From Algibacter mikhailovii (GTDB lineage Bacteria > Bacteroidota > Bacteroidia > Flavobacteriales > Flavobacteriaceae), in contig NZ_BMWZ01000004.1 in assembly GCF_014651495.1 (NCBI RefSeq), forward strand, positions 1-64,000: a DNA stretch of 64,000 nt, in the 5' to 3' direction. The notes beneath the pieces were generated by a model. That model was not told where the DNA came from and searched no databases. It saw nothing but the letters and a program-made list of their open reading frames with translations. This document shows positions 26,408-34,941 of the stretch, one piece after another; position 1 is the stretch's first letter, and the number at the start of each line of letters is the position of its first letter. The translations under genes were made by a program, and so were the position numbers.

Positions 26408-28882
26408 TTATATTTTAATTTCAAGTGTGGCATACCAATTTCTCGGTGCCGATGGTATAATTCCTGGTCCAGGATATCCGGTGGCCCGACGTGTAAAGTA
26501 ACTATTATCTAAAACATTGTTAACTCCTGTTTCTAATTTAAACCGTTTATATGTGTAGGATAATGAAATATCCAAAATATCATAAGCTGGAATTTCTCCA
26601 ATGATACCTTCTCTTAATCCTCCAGGCGTATCCTTTTGAGAATTAAAGGCGTCTGTGAATTGATCAGACAAATACGTATACTGAATACTACCCAACAAAT
26701 CTTTATAACCAAAATGTAGGGTTGTCTTCAAATTAATATCTGGGATAAACTCAACTTTATTCCCTGTAATACCATTTACCTTTGAATTGGTATACTCAGA
26801 GTCTATATAGGCTAAATTTAACCCGAGATTTAACTTATAGTTAGAATTGCCGCCTATGGCATCCATGACATTCCAATCTATAAAACTTTCCAAACCATAA
26901 ATAAGGGCATCTCCAGCATTAGTTCTAACCCAATTTGCACGGTCATCAAGTACGTTACCAATTCTTCCATTATAGTTTACCATAAAAACACCTACATCAT
27001 ATGAAAAAGCATTTTTATAACGGCCTCTCAACCCAACGTCTACCGTAAACCCTTCCTCATCTGTGATATTGGGATCTATAATAAATGTAGGACTAACAGT
27101 TCTTATATCACTAAATGTTACCGATCTATAGTTTTGAGAAATATTGCCATATAACTCTAGAAAATCATTAGGTTTATAACTTGTTCCTACTCCCAATAGC
27201 ACAAAGGCTCTATCAAAAACACGGTTGTCATCAAAAGCTTCGGAAGATATTAAATTATTTGCATTATCATAATTCTTTTGATAATAAACCCCATCGCTCT
27301 CTGTTTTAATTTGTTCAAATCTAAATCCAGGTGTCACAGAAAACGTTTCTGAAAATCTAAAAATATTCTCGCCGAAAACAGCAAAATTTCTATTTGGATA
27401 CTTAAAATCTGATTCATTGGGGTACTCTGGGAAATCATTATTATAGATGGTGAAATCTGCATTTGTTCCCTTGTTACCTGCTCCTTGTAGACTTGCATTA
27501 TTAGCATGATAATATTTTGTACCGACTAGCAATGCTGATTCTTGGTTCAAAAAATTATATTTGGTTAGCAATCTAGCTTCAGCACCCCAGTTTTTAAAAG
27601 TACCCTCTATGACATCTCTATTATAAAAAAATGTACCATCATTGTTTTGAATATCCTCAGTAACAATAGGGTTTTTATTTAACCCGGTTGGATAAGGATC
27701 TCCTCTAAAGCCTACGGCTTTTCTGGACGCATCTAAGCCAAAAAAGTTAAACGTAAAATTAGTTTTTTCACTAAACTCATGTTTAAATTTTAAATTGTAA
27801 AGCAACCAATTAACTTCAAACCAGTTTCTAGTTCTATTACTTTGCAAAGGATCCTGCTCAAACATGGTATCCGTTAACCCTCCTGCTTGCTGCGCTAGGT
27901 AATTTAGATAAGTGATTTCTCCTTCCAACTTAGTATTATCACTAAATTGATATCCTAAATGTGCAAATACATTTTTAGATTCAAATTCGGAATTCGGGCG
28001 AAAACCATCACCTTTCTTATAATTAAAAAACGTATAATAACTAAACTTGTCTTTGGTTCCACTCAAACTAGTAAAATTAGTGTACAAACCAAAACTACCC
28101 AGCGTATTCCGTGTCACAAACTCAACAGGTTTATTAGGGTTAGGGGATTTCATTTTGAAATTAATTAATCCTCCAAATTGCGTTCCGTATTGTAAGGAAG
28201 CCGCGCCTCTAATAATTTGAATTTGCTCTATACCTTCAGAAGCCGGCGTGTAATAACTTTCAGGGTAACCCAATACATCAGCACTAATGTCATATCCGTT
28301 TTGCCTAGTATTAAAGTTTGAAGTTCTGTTTGGGTCTAAACCTCTACCTCCTATATTAAGCTGTAAGCCGGCGTCATCATTTTGATAAATATTCAGGCCG
28401 GTTACCTGACTATAGATTTGTCTGGCATTATTTGACGCTAAATTAGCCATAGATTGTTCTACCAAAACCACTTCTGTTTTTTTTCCGGCATAAATTGCAG
28501 TCCCTTCTATGTCTTTTAAACGTTGTAATTCGAATAATTTCCGTTTTCTAGCTGTGATTTCAACTTCACTTAATTGCGTAGTTAAATCTTGTAAAACAAC
28601 ACTCAAATTTTCGCTATTTGAAGCCTCTATAAGCATTTCCTTTACCTCGTATTCAAAAGAGAAAAATATTAAGGTTAATCTTTCCTTTGAAGTTAAAAAT
28701 TCAAATTCACCATTGGCGTTAGTAGTTGTTATTAGCCCAGATGTTTTATCATAAATATTCACTTCGGCTACCGGTGTATTATTCCCAGCGAATAATACAA
28801 CCCCACTCACCTTATTCTGTGCATAAAGTATTACGCCAAACAATAGCGCAAAAACAAGTTTACAATCCTTTAATTTCATCAT
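26408..28882 (-). CDS. TonB-dependent receptor, iron/siderophore type
   Basis: This 824-residue outer membrane receptor has a short signal peptide and a carboxypeptidase-regulatory-like domain (about 25-110). The plug contains QVTGLNIYQNDDAGLQLNIG and EGIEQIQIIRGAASLQYGTQFGG, and a 22-strand-type barrel ends in a C-terminal aromatic strand (RNWYATLEIKI). Overall pattern fits the FecA-like group. The neighbours (imelysin, DUF4856, HTTM, heme-binding protein) point to iron or heme uptake. Its start overlaps the HTTM gene by 23 nt. Confidence 0.9.
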   Translation of the reverse strand: MMKLKDCKLVFALLFGVILYAQNKVSGVVLFAGNNTPVAEVNIYDKTSGLITTTNANGEFEFLTSKERLTLIFFSFEYEVKEMLIEASNSENLSVVLQDLTTQLSEVEITARKRKLFELQRLKDIEGTAIYAGKKTEVVLVEQSMANLASNNARQIYSQVTGLNIYQNDDAGLQLNIGGRGLDPNRTSNFNTRQNGYDISADVLGYPESYYTPASEGIEQIQIIRGAASLQYGTQFGGLINFKMKSPNPNKPVEFVTRNTLGSFGLYTNFTSLSGTKDKFSYYTFFNYKKGDGFRPNSEFESKNVFAHLGYQFSDNTKLEGEITYLNYLAQQAGGLTDTMFEQDPLQSNRTRNWFEVNWLLYNLKFKHEFSEKTNFTFNFFGLDASRKAVGFRGDPYPTGLNKNPIVTEDIQNNDGTFFYNRDVIEGTFKNWGAEARLLTKYNFLNQESALLVGTKYYHANNASLQGAGNKGTNADFTIYNNDFPEYPNESDFKYPNRNFAVFGENIFRFSETFSVTPGFRFEQIKTESDGVYYQKNYDNANNLISSEAFDDNRVFDRAFVLLGVGTSYKPNDFLELYGNISQNYRSVTFSDIRTVSPTFIIDPNITDEEGFTVDVGLRGRYKNAFSYDVGVFMVNYNGRIGNVLDDRANWVRTNAGDALIYGLESFIDWNVMDAIGGNSNYKLNLGLNLAYIDSEYTNSKVNGITGNKVEFIPDINLKTTLHFGYKDLLGSIQYTYLSDQFTDAFNSQKDTPGGLREGIIGEIPAYDILDISLSYTYKRFKLETGVNNVLDNSYFTRRATGYPGPGIIPSAPRNWYATLEIKI

Positions 28883-30230
28883 TAAATGGTAATATCCAAT
28901 CTTTCGATTTTAGTGATTCCTTTTGTTGGTACAAATCAACCTTATCATCTATATAGGGCTGACTCAACCTTCCGTTAAGCGCTACAAAACTTTCAACATA
29001 AACCTGAATATTTTGATGTCCCTGTCCTTTAAAATGATTCCCCAGATAATGGGCGTATTCCAAAATAAAATCGGGTTGAAAGCTCATTTGCTTCTCTTGA
29101 AAATCTGTTAAAAAGTCACTATTTTCTACATAAAAATAATCTCCTGTTTCGCCGTCTACAATTTTGAATGTCGCTATCCCCATTTTCTCCATAAGCATCA
29201 CGCGCCATGAAAACCGAAACCCTTCTTCTGTCCAAAATAATTCTCCAGGATATAAGACATACCTAAAAGGGAATAATAGTTGCCAAGTAAAAAACAAGGT
29301 AAAAAGCATGATAACAGGCTTTCTGAACTTATATGTATAATATGCCTTATAATGGATACCTACCTTTGCGGTTATGCTACCCAATACTTTTTTAATCGCA
29401 TTAATGATATTTTTATGCAATCCGGAATCAAAAAATATTAAAGTAGAAACAATCATAATGAATGGAAACATTCCAATAGGGAATAGTACTCTAGTAAAAA
29501 TGTGAAAAAAGAGCACCATTACAAAGGCAAATAACCGTGTTCGTTTGTATAATAAAAGAAATGGTATGGCTAAGTCATAGAGCATTCCACACCAACTCAT
29601 AGCAAAATGAAACCAATCTTGATGCATCAGTGAGTTTCCTATTAAAGGTAAATCATATTTTGAGGGTAACCATATTTTTAAGGGCATAGCACGAAATAAC
29701 CAATCACTATTAATTTTTGCCAATCCAGCGTAAAAATAAACGATTCCTAATAAAAGCTTCACTGCATCGATGGTCCAATTAGGTATATTTTCATAGGATG
29801 TCCCTCTTTTAATATTGTCAATGGAAAAATGAGCATTTGCCGGTAAAAAAATCATAACAAAACTCAATAAACTTATAAAATAGTAATGGTTAAGATAGGT
29901 GGTTTTATCCATTAATTCAATATAGGTAAAACTGAGAAAAAAAGTAATGATGGCCAATCTATATTTATAACCAGCAGCTACCATTAAGGACGACAGACCA
30001 CATATTATAAATAAGAGGTATGTATAATTACCTAAAGGTTTTACCCATTCAAACCCAAAATAAGAAAAGTGAAATTTTGGCTGAATATACAGGGTATCTA
30101 TCCACCCATGATAAGCAAACCTAATCATTCCATAACACATCATAATACCAAAAAACATTCTAAATACTGCAAGGGGCGCAGCACTAGTTTGCCTATTTAA
30201 ATATGTTGCTATACTAGAAATCATAAACAC
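28860..30230 (-). CDS. HTTM domain membrane protein (gamma-carboxylase-like)
   Basis: This polytopic membrane protein has 456 residues and at least seven hydrophobic segments over about 20-330, then a soluble C-terminal region (WTEEGFRFSWRVMLMEKMG...). The SAAPLAVFRMFFGIMMCYG opening, the YFYAGLAKINSDWL motif and HIFTRVLFPIGMFPFIM are typical of HTTM proteins related to vitamin K-dependent gamma-glutamyl carboxylase. Its role in iron loci is not established. It lies between imelysin and the receptor in one transcription direction. Confidence 0.85.
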   Translation of the reverse strand: MFMISSIATYLNRQTSAAPLAVFRMFFGIMMCYGMIRFAYHGWIDTLYIQPKFHFSYFGFEWVKPLGNYTYLLFIICGLSSLMVAAGYKYRLAIITFFLSFTYIELMDKTTYLNHYYFISLLSFVMIFLPANAHFSIDNIKRGTSYENIPNWTIDAVKLLLGIVYFYAGLAKINSDWLFRAMPLKIWLPSKYDLPLIGNSLMHQDWFHFAMSWCGMLYDLAIPFLLLYKRTRLFAFVMVLFFHIFTRVLFPIGMFPFIMIVSTLIFFDSGLHKNIINAIKKVLGSITAKVGIHYKAYYTYKFRKPVIMLFTLFFTWQLLFPFRYVLYPGELFWTEEGFRFSWRVMLMEKMGIATFKIVDGETGDYFYVENSDFLTDFQEKQMSFQPDFILEYAHYLGNHFKGQGHQNIQVYVESFVALNGRLSQPYIDDKVDLYQQKESLKSKDWILPFNDEIKGL

Positions 30231-30257
30231 AAAAAAAGGTTGTCATGAAGACAACCT
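30231..30257 (-). terminator. Internal terminator between imelysin and HTTM genes
   Basis: On the minus strand, AGGTTGTC-TTCAT-GACAACCT followed by seven T. It falls inside the operon, so readthrough rather than full termination is expected. Confidence 0.75.
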
Positions 30258-30278
30258 AATTGTTAATTTTATTTTTGC

Positions 30279-31382
30279 TTAATCGCCATCGGCATCCACA
30301 TAATCCACACTAATATTGAATGCCTGAAGCATATCTACTTTTAATAGAACTACTATTTTTTGAAGGGCATCATAAGCCTGTGTCATTTTTGTATTATCCG
30401 TATTTACTTGATCATAAAAACTATCATTCAATACTTGTAGTTTAGCATCGGCCTCAACAAATCGTGTATTGAGGGTTGACACTAAATCTTCTCTTTTTAA
30501 AAATTCTAAATAGGTTTTAAAACTTTCACCTTTCGCATTCGTTAAATACGCTTCACCTTGAAACAATTGCTCTGCAGCCTTTAGCGCTTCAAGCGATAAA
30601 GTTTTCGAATATACGTCGCTATAAAGTCCTTCTACCTTTTCAGGAAGTGGAGTTGCAGAAAAATTCCCTGCTGGAATCCCAATTTTATTTGCACGTAAGC
30701 CTTTTTCAAAATAGAATACATAATCATTAGTAAACTTATTTAAGGCACTGGTTGCCGTATTATCGGTTGAATTCACAAATTCGTCGCGGTAGGTTGTATT
30801 CCAATCGCTCAACACAATAGATGTTAAAGATTTCATTTGATCTACCAAGTCTGATAGGTATGTTGCGTATTTTGCATCAGCATATTTTGTAAGAATAGCT
30901 GCGTCATCAACATCTACACCAAAAAGCATATAATCTAATGCGGGAAAACCTACAGCATCATTGTTGTTAGGATGCTCTAAATCATAAGAACCAGAAGCTA
31001 CATTGGCCTCAATATCTTGAGTTGACGTTGGATACACGTTCATTTGAAAAGCATAAGTTATCGCTTCAGCTTTACCTATATTGAACATTTCTACATATTG
31101 CCACACTTTGTAAGCCTCTAACCAAGCAGTTCTTACTTCACCCAAATTAACTTGATTAGGTGCAGCAATAAAAGTGTTTTTAGAAGACTTTAAAGCCTCT
31201 AGCTTAGCATCAAGATCTTGAAAGGCTGGAATAATAATGTTATCGGCCATATTTATCAATAGAGCTCCTCTATTATACCCATCACCATTATTACCTCCTC
31301 CGGGATTATCATCTGAAGAACTACATGCCACCATGCAGCAGATAACAAATACTGACCAAAACACTTTTCTTAATGTAAACAT
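30279..31382 (-). CDS. Imelysin family lipoprotein
   Basis: This 367-residue lipoprotein (VACSSSDD lipobox, Cys 20) has the two-repeat helical imelysin fold: VRTAWLEAYKVWQYVEMF, the second-half ATSALNKFTNDYVFYFEKGLRANKIGIPAG, and an AEQLFQGEAYL region. Imelysin-like proteins take part in iron uptake, probably as periplasmic or surface iron binders. The signature GxHxxE is replaced by GFPALD at 145-150, so the usual metal ligands of that motif are absent. It is the second gene of the iron operon with a probable own promoter. Confidence 0.9.
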   Translation of the reverse strand: MFTLRKVFWSVFVICCMVACSSSDDNPGGGNNGDGYNRGALLINMADNIIIPAFQDLDAKLEALKSSKNTFIAAPNQVNLGEVRTAWLEAYKVWQYVEMFNIGKAEAITYAFQMNVYPTSTQDIEANVASGSYDLEHPNNNDAVGFPALDYMLFGVDVDDAAILTKYADAKYATYLSDLVDQMKSLTSIVLSDWNTTYRDEFVNSTDNTATSALNKFTNDYVFYFEKGLRANKIGIPAGNFSATPLPEKVEGLYSDVYSKTLSLEALKAAEQLFQGEAYLTNAKGESFKTYLEFLKREDLVSTLNTRFVEADAKLQVLNDSFYDQVNTDNTKMTQAYDALQKIVVLLKVDMLQAFNISVDYVDADGD

Positions 31383-31401
31383 ATCCTTTTTAAAATATTT
31401 G

Positions 31402-31453
31402 CAAAAGTACTAAAAAGTAGCCTTTGAGTGGTTACACTCAAAAACTACTTTTT
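31402..31453 (-). terminator. Internal terminator of the DUF4856 gene with overlapping promoter box
   Basis: Minus strand: a long hairpin with outer stem AAAAAGTAG/CTACTTTTT and inner stem TTTGAGTG/CACTCAAA (31412-31453), ending in T residues. Directly after it a TACTTTTG -7 box (31409-31402) lies about 20 nt before the imelysin ATG. The design would give strong DUF4856 expression and partly separate control of downstream genes. Confidence 0.75.
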
Positions 31454-31475
31454 TATAAATTAATAATTTCTAATT

Positions 31476-32675
31476 TTATTCTTTAGCTTCATCAACTGTA
31501 AAATCAAATTGTGCTGCAATTGCTGCTGCGATAACATCTAATGTTTCTGGAGCAACATCCCAGAATCCATTATTTGTCATTAATGTTGTAATAAAAGCAT
31601 CTACTTCAGACTTTGTAAAATATGGGTCGTTTGAATTCGGCTTTCTTGTAAACTGTAAACTGTAAACAAAACCAAAACCTTCTGACAAATCATGAAATGC
31701 AGCTGCTGGATCAGTAGTCAAACTCCCTTTTCCTTGTTGTAAATAATAAACGGCTCGTACTCCGATAACTTCTGATATTAGCTCTCTAATAATTTCGGCT
31801 TGCTCATCTCTTACGTCATAATTCTTGGCTACAATGGCGGCGCGTCCTAATTTGAATGCGTCATATATATCTTGTGCAATGCCCGCAAAGTCGGCATCAC
31901 CTTCTACTCTTCCTAAATACTTGTTTAGAAAACTATCTGCAGATAAGGTTGGCAATTCTGGGTCAGCTTCAGCTCCATATAAATAACCAAAAGCTTCATC
32001 CCACTTATGTTCCATATTTGTATAAACCTTGCCTTCTGCTAAAACACCATTATTATTGTCTTCAACATTAGAACCTGCATCTAAAACTGCAACACTTAAA
32101 TAATTATTGAGAATTTGATCGGTCATTAAGGCTCCAATTAATCCTTTCGCAAAGGCTTGATTGTACTCTAAGCCTTTGGCATTAATATACCTTGTTGATC
32201 CGCCACCGCCTTCTTGGAGTTGACCAGCATTACCAGCAGTAGCGATATTGGCCCAATTAGGGAACACCTCATCTACCTGTAATTTGATCCAAGAATCAAA
32301 ATCTGCTTTTATTGCATTTGCATCTGTAGTATTTGATGCAAAATAATCAGTTGAAGCAGCTGATTTACTTCTTACATTTTTGTCAGATGCGTTTAAATCT
32401 GCATCTGAAAAATCAGAATTACCTGCTTCATGAGCAAACATAGCGTCTAATACCGCTTCTGAATTAGAAGTAACTTTAAAACCAGAAACTAATTCTTCAG
32501 CCATTGCGATTCTCGTGGTTTGACCAGAGTAACTCACGGTTGTGCTTCCATTTCTTGTAAAATTATATGTTGCTGGGGCTATTACGTTCTCATTTCCTCC
32601 AGTATTATCATCATCACTTGAACATGATTGAAATAAGGCTGAAACTACAAATAGGCTAAGTATTATTTTCTTCAT
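31476..32675 (-). CDS. DUF4856 lipoprotein of the iron operon
   Basis: This 399-residue predicted lipoprotein (LFQSCSSDDD, Cys about 18) has the DUF4856 pattern. It begins YNFTRNGSTTVSYSGQTTRIAMAEEL, with FAHEAGNSDFSDADLNASDKNVRSK and the helical end TKSEVDAFITTLMTNNGFWDV. DUF4856 genes often sit next to imelysin and a TonB receptor in Bacteroidetes, and the fold is probably imelysin-related. It is the first gene of the operon, directly under the promoter with paired palindromes. Confidence 0.88.
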   Translation of the reverse strand: MKKIILSLFVVSALFQSCSSDDDNTGGNENVIAPATYNFTRNGSTTVSYSGQTTRIAMAEELVSGFKVTSNSEAVLDAMFAHEAGNSDFSDADLNASDKNVRSKSAASTDYFASNTTDANAIKADFDSWIKLQVDEVFPNWANIATAGNAGQLQEGGGGSTRYINAKGLEYNQAFAKGLIGALMTDQILNNYLSVAVLDAGSNVEDNNNGVLAEGKVYTNMEHKWDEAFGYLYGAEADPELPTLSADSFLNKYLGRVEGDADFAGIAQDIYDAFKLGRAAIVAKNYDVRDEQAEIIRELISEVIGVRAVYYLQQGKGSLTTDPAAAFHDLSEGFGFVYSLQFTRKPNSNDPYFTKSEVDAFITTLMTNNGFWDVAPETLDVIAAAIAAQFDFTVDEAKE

Positions 32676-32699
32676 TTTTAACTTGTTTTTTGGCTTTTA

Positions 32700-32716
32700 T
32701 TTAGACTTAATATAAA
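32700..32716. promoter_or_regulatory. Palindrome A, possible metalloregulator operator
   Basis: TTTAGACTTAATATAAA, an imperfect 17-bp dyad in the untranslated leader of the iron operon, 20-36 nt downstream of the -7 box. It shares TTTAGAnTnAATnTAAA with site B. Confidence 0.55.
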
Positions 32717-32735
32717 TAATAATTTATTTCAGCTG

Positions 32736-32766
32736 CAAATATAAAACTCATTATTACTTACACAAA
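32736..32766 (-). promoter_or_regulatory. Promoter of the iron operon
   Basis: Minus strand: -33 TTTG (32766-32763), 19-nt spacer, -7 TATATTTG (32743-32736). This is the best complete match to the Bacteroidetes promoter consensus in the window. Confidence 0.75.
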
Positions 32767-32771
32767 GTTTA

Positions 32772-32788
32772 TTTAGATTAAATTTAAA
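32772..32788. promoter_or_regulatory. Palindrome B, possible metalloregulator operator
   Basis: TTTAGATTAAATTTAAA, a 17-bp dyad lying just upstream of the -33 element, within a larger inverted repeat GTTTATTTA...TAAATAAAC. With site A it brackets the promoter. A Fur- or DtxR-type iron regulator is the natural guess, but this is inference. Confidence 0.6.
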
Positions 32789-32845
32789 TAAACTTTCCTA
32801 AATAAATATAAACACCTGAAAAGCATCTATTTAGTAAGAAAAAAA

Positions 32846-33709
32846 TTAATGATAAAATTTGAATATTTTAGACGCTTCGTTATGTGCACTCTCAAAACTT
32901 AAGGCATTTAACGAATTACTTTTTTGCGCCGTGAAGTATGATAATAGCTTTTCGGTAGGCATATTACCTGTTAATTCATCCTTAGCCATTGGGCAACCAC
33001 CAAAACCTTGAATGGCACCATCAAAACGATTACATCCCGCTTTGTAGGCGGCATCAACTTTTTCGTACCAAGTATTAGGGGTTGTATGTAGGTGAGCCCC
33101 AAATTCAATTTGAGGATAAAGCGGTATTAAATTTTTAAACAGATAATCTATGGTTTCAGGTGAAGATGTACCAACTGTATCACTTAATGATAATATTTCA
33201 ACACCCATTTTTGATAATTTTTCAGTCCACTCCCCTACAATATCGACATTCCATGGATCACCATAAGGATTACCAAAGCCCATAGATACGTATACAACTA
33301 CTTCTTTATTTACCTTTTCTGCAATTTCTAATATCTCAGAAAGTGTAGTTACAGATTGCGCAATGGTTTTATGCGTGTTTCGCATTTGAAAATTTTCAGA
33401 AATAGAAAATGGATATCCTAAATAATCAATTTCGGCATGTAAACAAGCATCCCTCGCTCCTCTGGTATTTGCAATAATGGAAAGCAGTTTACTAGATGTC
33501 TTACTCAAATCTAAATTCGCCAAAACCTCAGCAGTATCAGCCATTTGAGGAATTGCTTTTGGAGATACAAAACTCCCAAAATCAATAGTGTCAAACCCCA
33601 CACGTAATAAAGATTGAATATACTGTACCTTCTGCTTGGTTGGTATAAATTCCTTTATACCCTGCATGGCGTCCCTTGGACATTCAATTATTTTTACTGG
33701 CTTCTGCAT
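32846..33709 (-). CDS. mvaB: Hydroxymethylglutaryl-CoA lyase
   Basis: This enzyme cleaves HMG-CoA to acetoacetate and acetyl-CoA in leucine degradation and ketone metabolism. It is a 287-residue TIM barrel: IIECPRDAMQGIKEFIPT at the start (catalytic Arg in the CPRD segment), then DTIDFGSFVSPKAIPQMADT, LSLSDTVGTSSPE, the metal-binding HLHTTPN and the Cys loop GFGGCPMAKDELTGN that closes the active site. All key residues are present. Confidence 0.93.
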   Translation of the reverse strand: MQKPVKIIECPRDAMQGIKEFIPTKQKVQYIQSLLRVGFDTIDFGSFVSPKAIPQMADTAEVLANLDLSKTSSKLLSIIANTRGARDACLHAEIDYLGYPFSISENFQMRNTHKTIAQSVTTLSEILEIAEKVNKEVVVYVSMGFGNPYGDPWNVDIVGEWTEKLSKMGVEILSLSDTVGTSSPETIDYLFKNLIPLYPQIEFGAHLHTTPNTWYEKVDAAYKAGCNRFDGAIQGFGGCPMAKDELTGNMPTEKLLSYFTAQKSNSLNALSFESAHNEASKIFKFYH

Positions 33710-33861
33710 AACATCTATTACAAGGGATAAAAATAATACTAATAATTCAATTTTAGAGTCTCAAGTTAACGCCAACAACCAATAATCACATCCGGAAAGT
33801 AAAACATCATTTTTTGTAAGTAGGACAAGCAATGTTCGACCTAATTTCCAAAGCATTCAAT

Positions 33862-34809
33862 ATGAAAAAAACTACATTGTATTTCTTAACGACTATATTA
33901 ACCGTTTTTGCGAGCACATTATCCTACAGTCAATCAACGGCAAATTACACTATAACAGTAACCACTACTTGGAACGCTGCAGATCATGGGAGCATCCTAG
34001 ATAATAATTTACCAAATGATCCGCATTGGTCTCCGCTGGCCTTTGTTACACATAAGAATGAAAATGAGTTTTTTAGTTTAGGAGACATCGCAAGTCAAGG
34101 GGTACAAAATATTGCTGAAACTGGAGGGACCTCAAGTTTTCAAAGTGAAGTAAGTTCAGCAATTGCAGCTAATACGGCTGATCAATACAAACAGGCAGGC
34201 TTTAGCCCCCGAGGCGCCATTAGTTCTGCCAGTATAAATAATGTAACCATTAATGAAGCATTTCCTTTAGTTACATTTTTATCTATGGTGGCCCCTAGCC
34301 CAGATTGGTTTATTGGGGTGAATAGTGAATCATTAAGATCTGGAAGCACGAGTAACAATGGTTGGAAAGCAACCTACAGCCTAGACCTATTTACGTATGA
34401 TGCTGGTACAGATGATGGATTAGACTATGCATCTGCTAATGCTGCTAGTAATCCAAAAGTTGGTGTATTTATGATAAACGGTGCCCCGTTGAATGGTCTT
34501 AAAATAGCCACCGTTACATTTACATTAAATTCAACCTTGAGTAGTGCTAGTTTTGAAAACACTTCAGGATTTCATGTATTCCCAAATCCTGTTACCACCG
34601 GTACGGTTTCTATTTCAAACTTAAAAAACAGTAAGATTGAAACTATTGAAATCTATTCTAAACTTGGTCAATTAGTCAAGCAATATTTAATCGCAGACAA
34701 AGATTCTAATCTACAAATAGACGTGTCAGGACTTAACAGGGGAATTTATATACTTAGAATAAACGATGAATTAGGCTTAAGTAAATCTCAAAAATTGATT
34801 ATTAAATAA
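33862..34809 (+). CDS. Spondin-domain protein secreted by the type IX system
   Basis: This 315-residue protein starts ATG at 33862 with signal MKKTTLYFLTTILTVFASTL. A spondin N-type domain follows (about 24-225): YTITVTTTWNAADHG, HWSPLAFVTHKNENEFFSLG, the SPDWFIGVNSESL motif and LDLFTYDAGTDDG with acidic metal site. The C-terminal 75 residues are a type A T9SS sorting domain (FHVFPNPVTTGTVSIS ... GIYILRI ... KLIIK). It is therefore exported through the Por system and attached to the surface or released. Its start region has a 14-nt match to the complement of the small RNA linker. Confidence 0.9.
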   Translation: MKKTTLYFLTTILTVFASTLSYSQSTANYTITVTTTWNAADHGSILDNNLPNDPHWSPLAFVTHKNENEFFSLGDIASQGVQNIAETGGTSSFQSEVSSAIAANTADQYKQAGFSPRGAISSASINNVTINEAFPLVTFLSMVAPSPDWFIGVNSESLRSGSTSNNGWKATYSLDLFTYDAGTDDGLDYASANAASNPKVGVFMINGAPLNGLKIATVTFTLNSTLSSASFENTSGFHVFPNPVTTGTVSISNLKNSKIETIEIYSKLGQLVKQYLIADKDSNLQIDVSGLNRGIYILRINDELGLSKSQKLIIK

Positions 34810-34941
34810 TTTATGCAGATACTGCCAATAATCCTATAAAACCTACCCTTCATAGGTTTGTCGATTTTATTCTAGCCTTTAACGTTTTTATTATTTAGGG
34901 CCTTAGTAATGAGATACATTTGGAGAAATGTTTTGTCCCAA

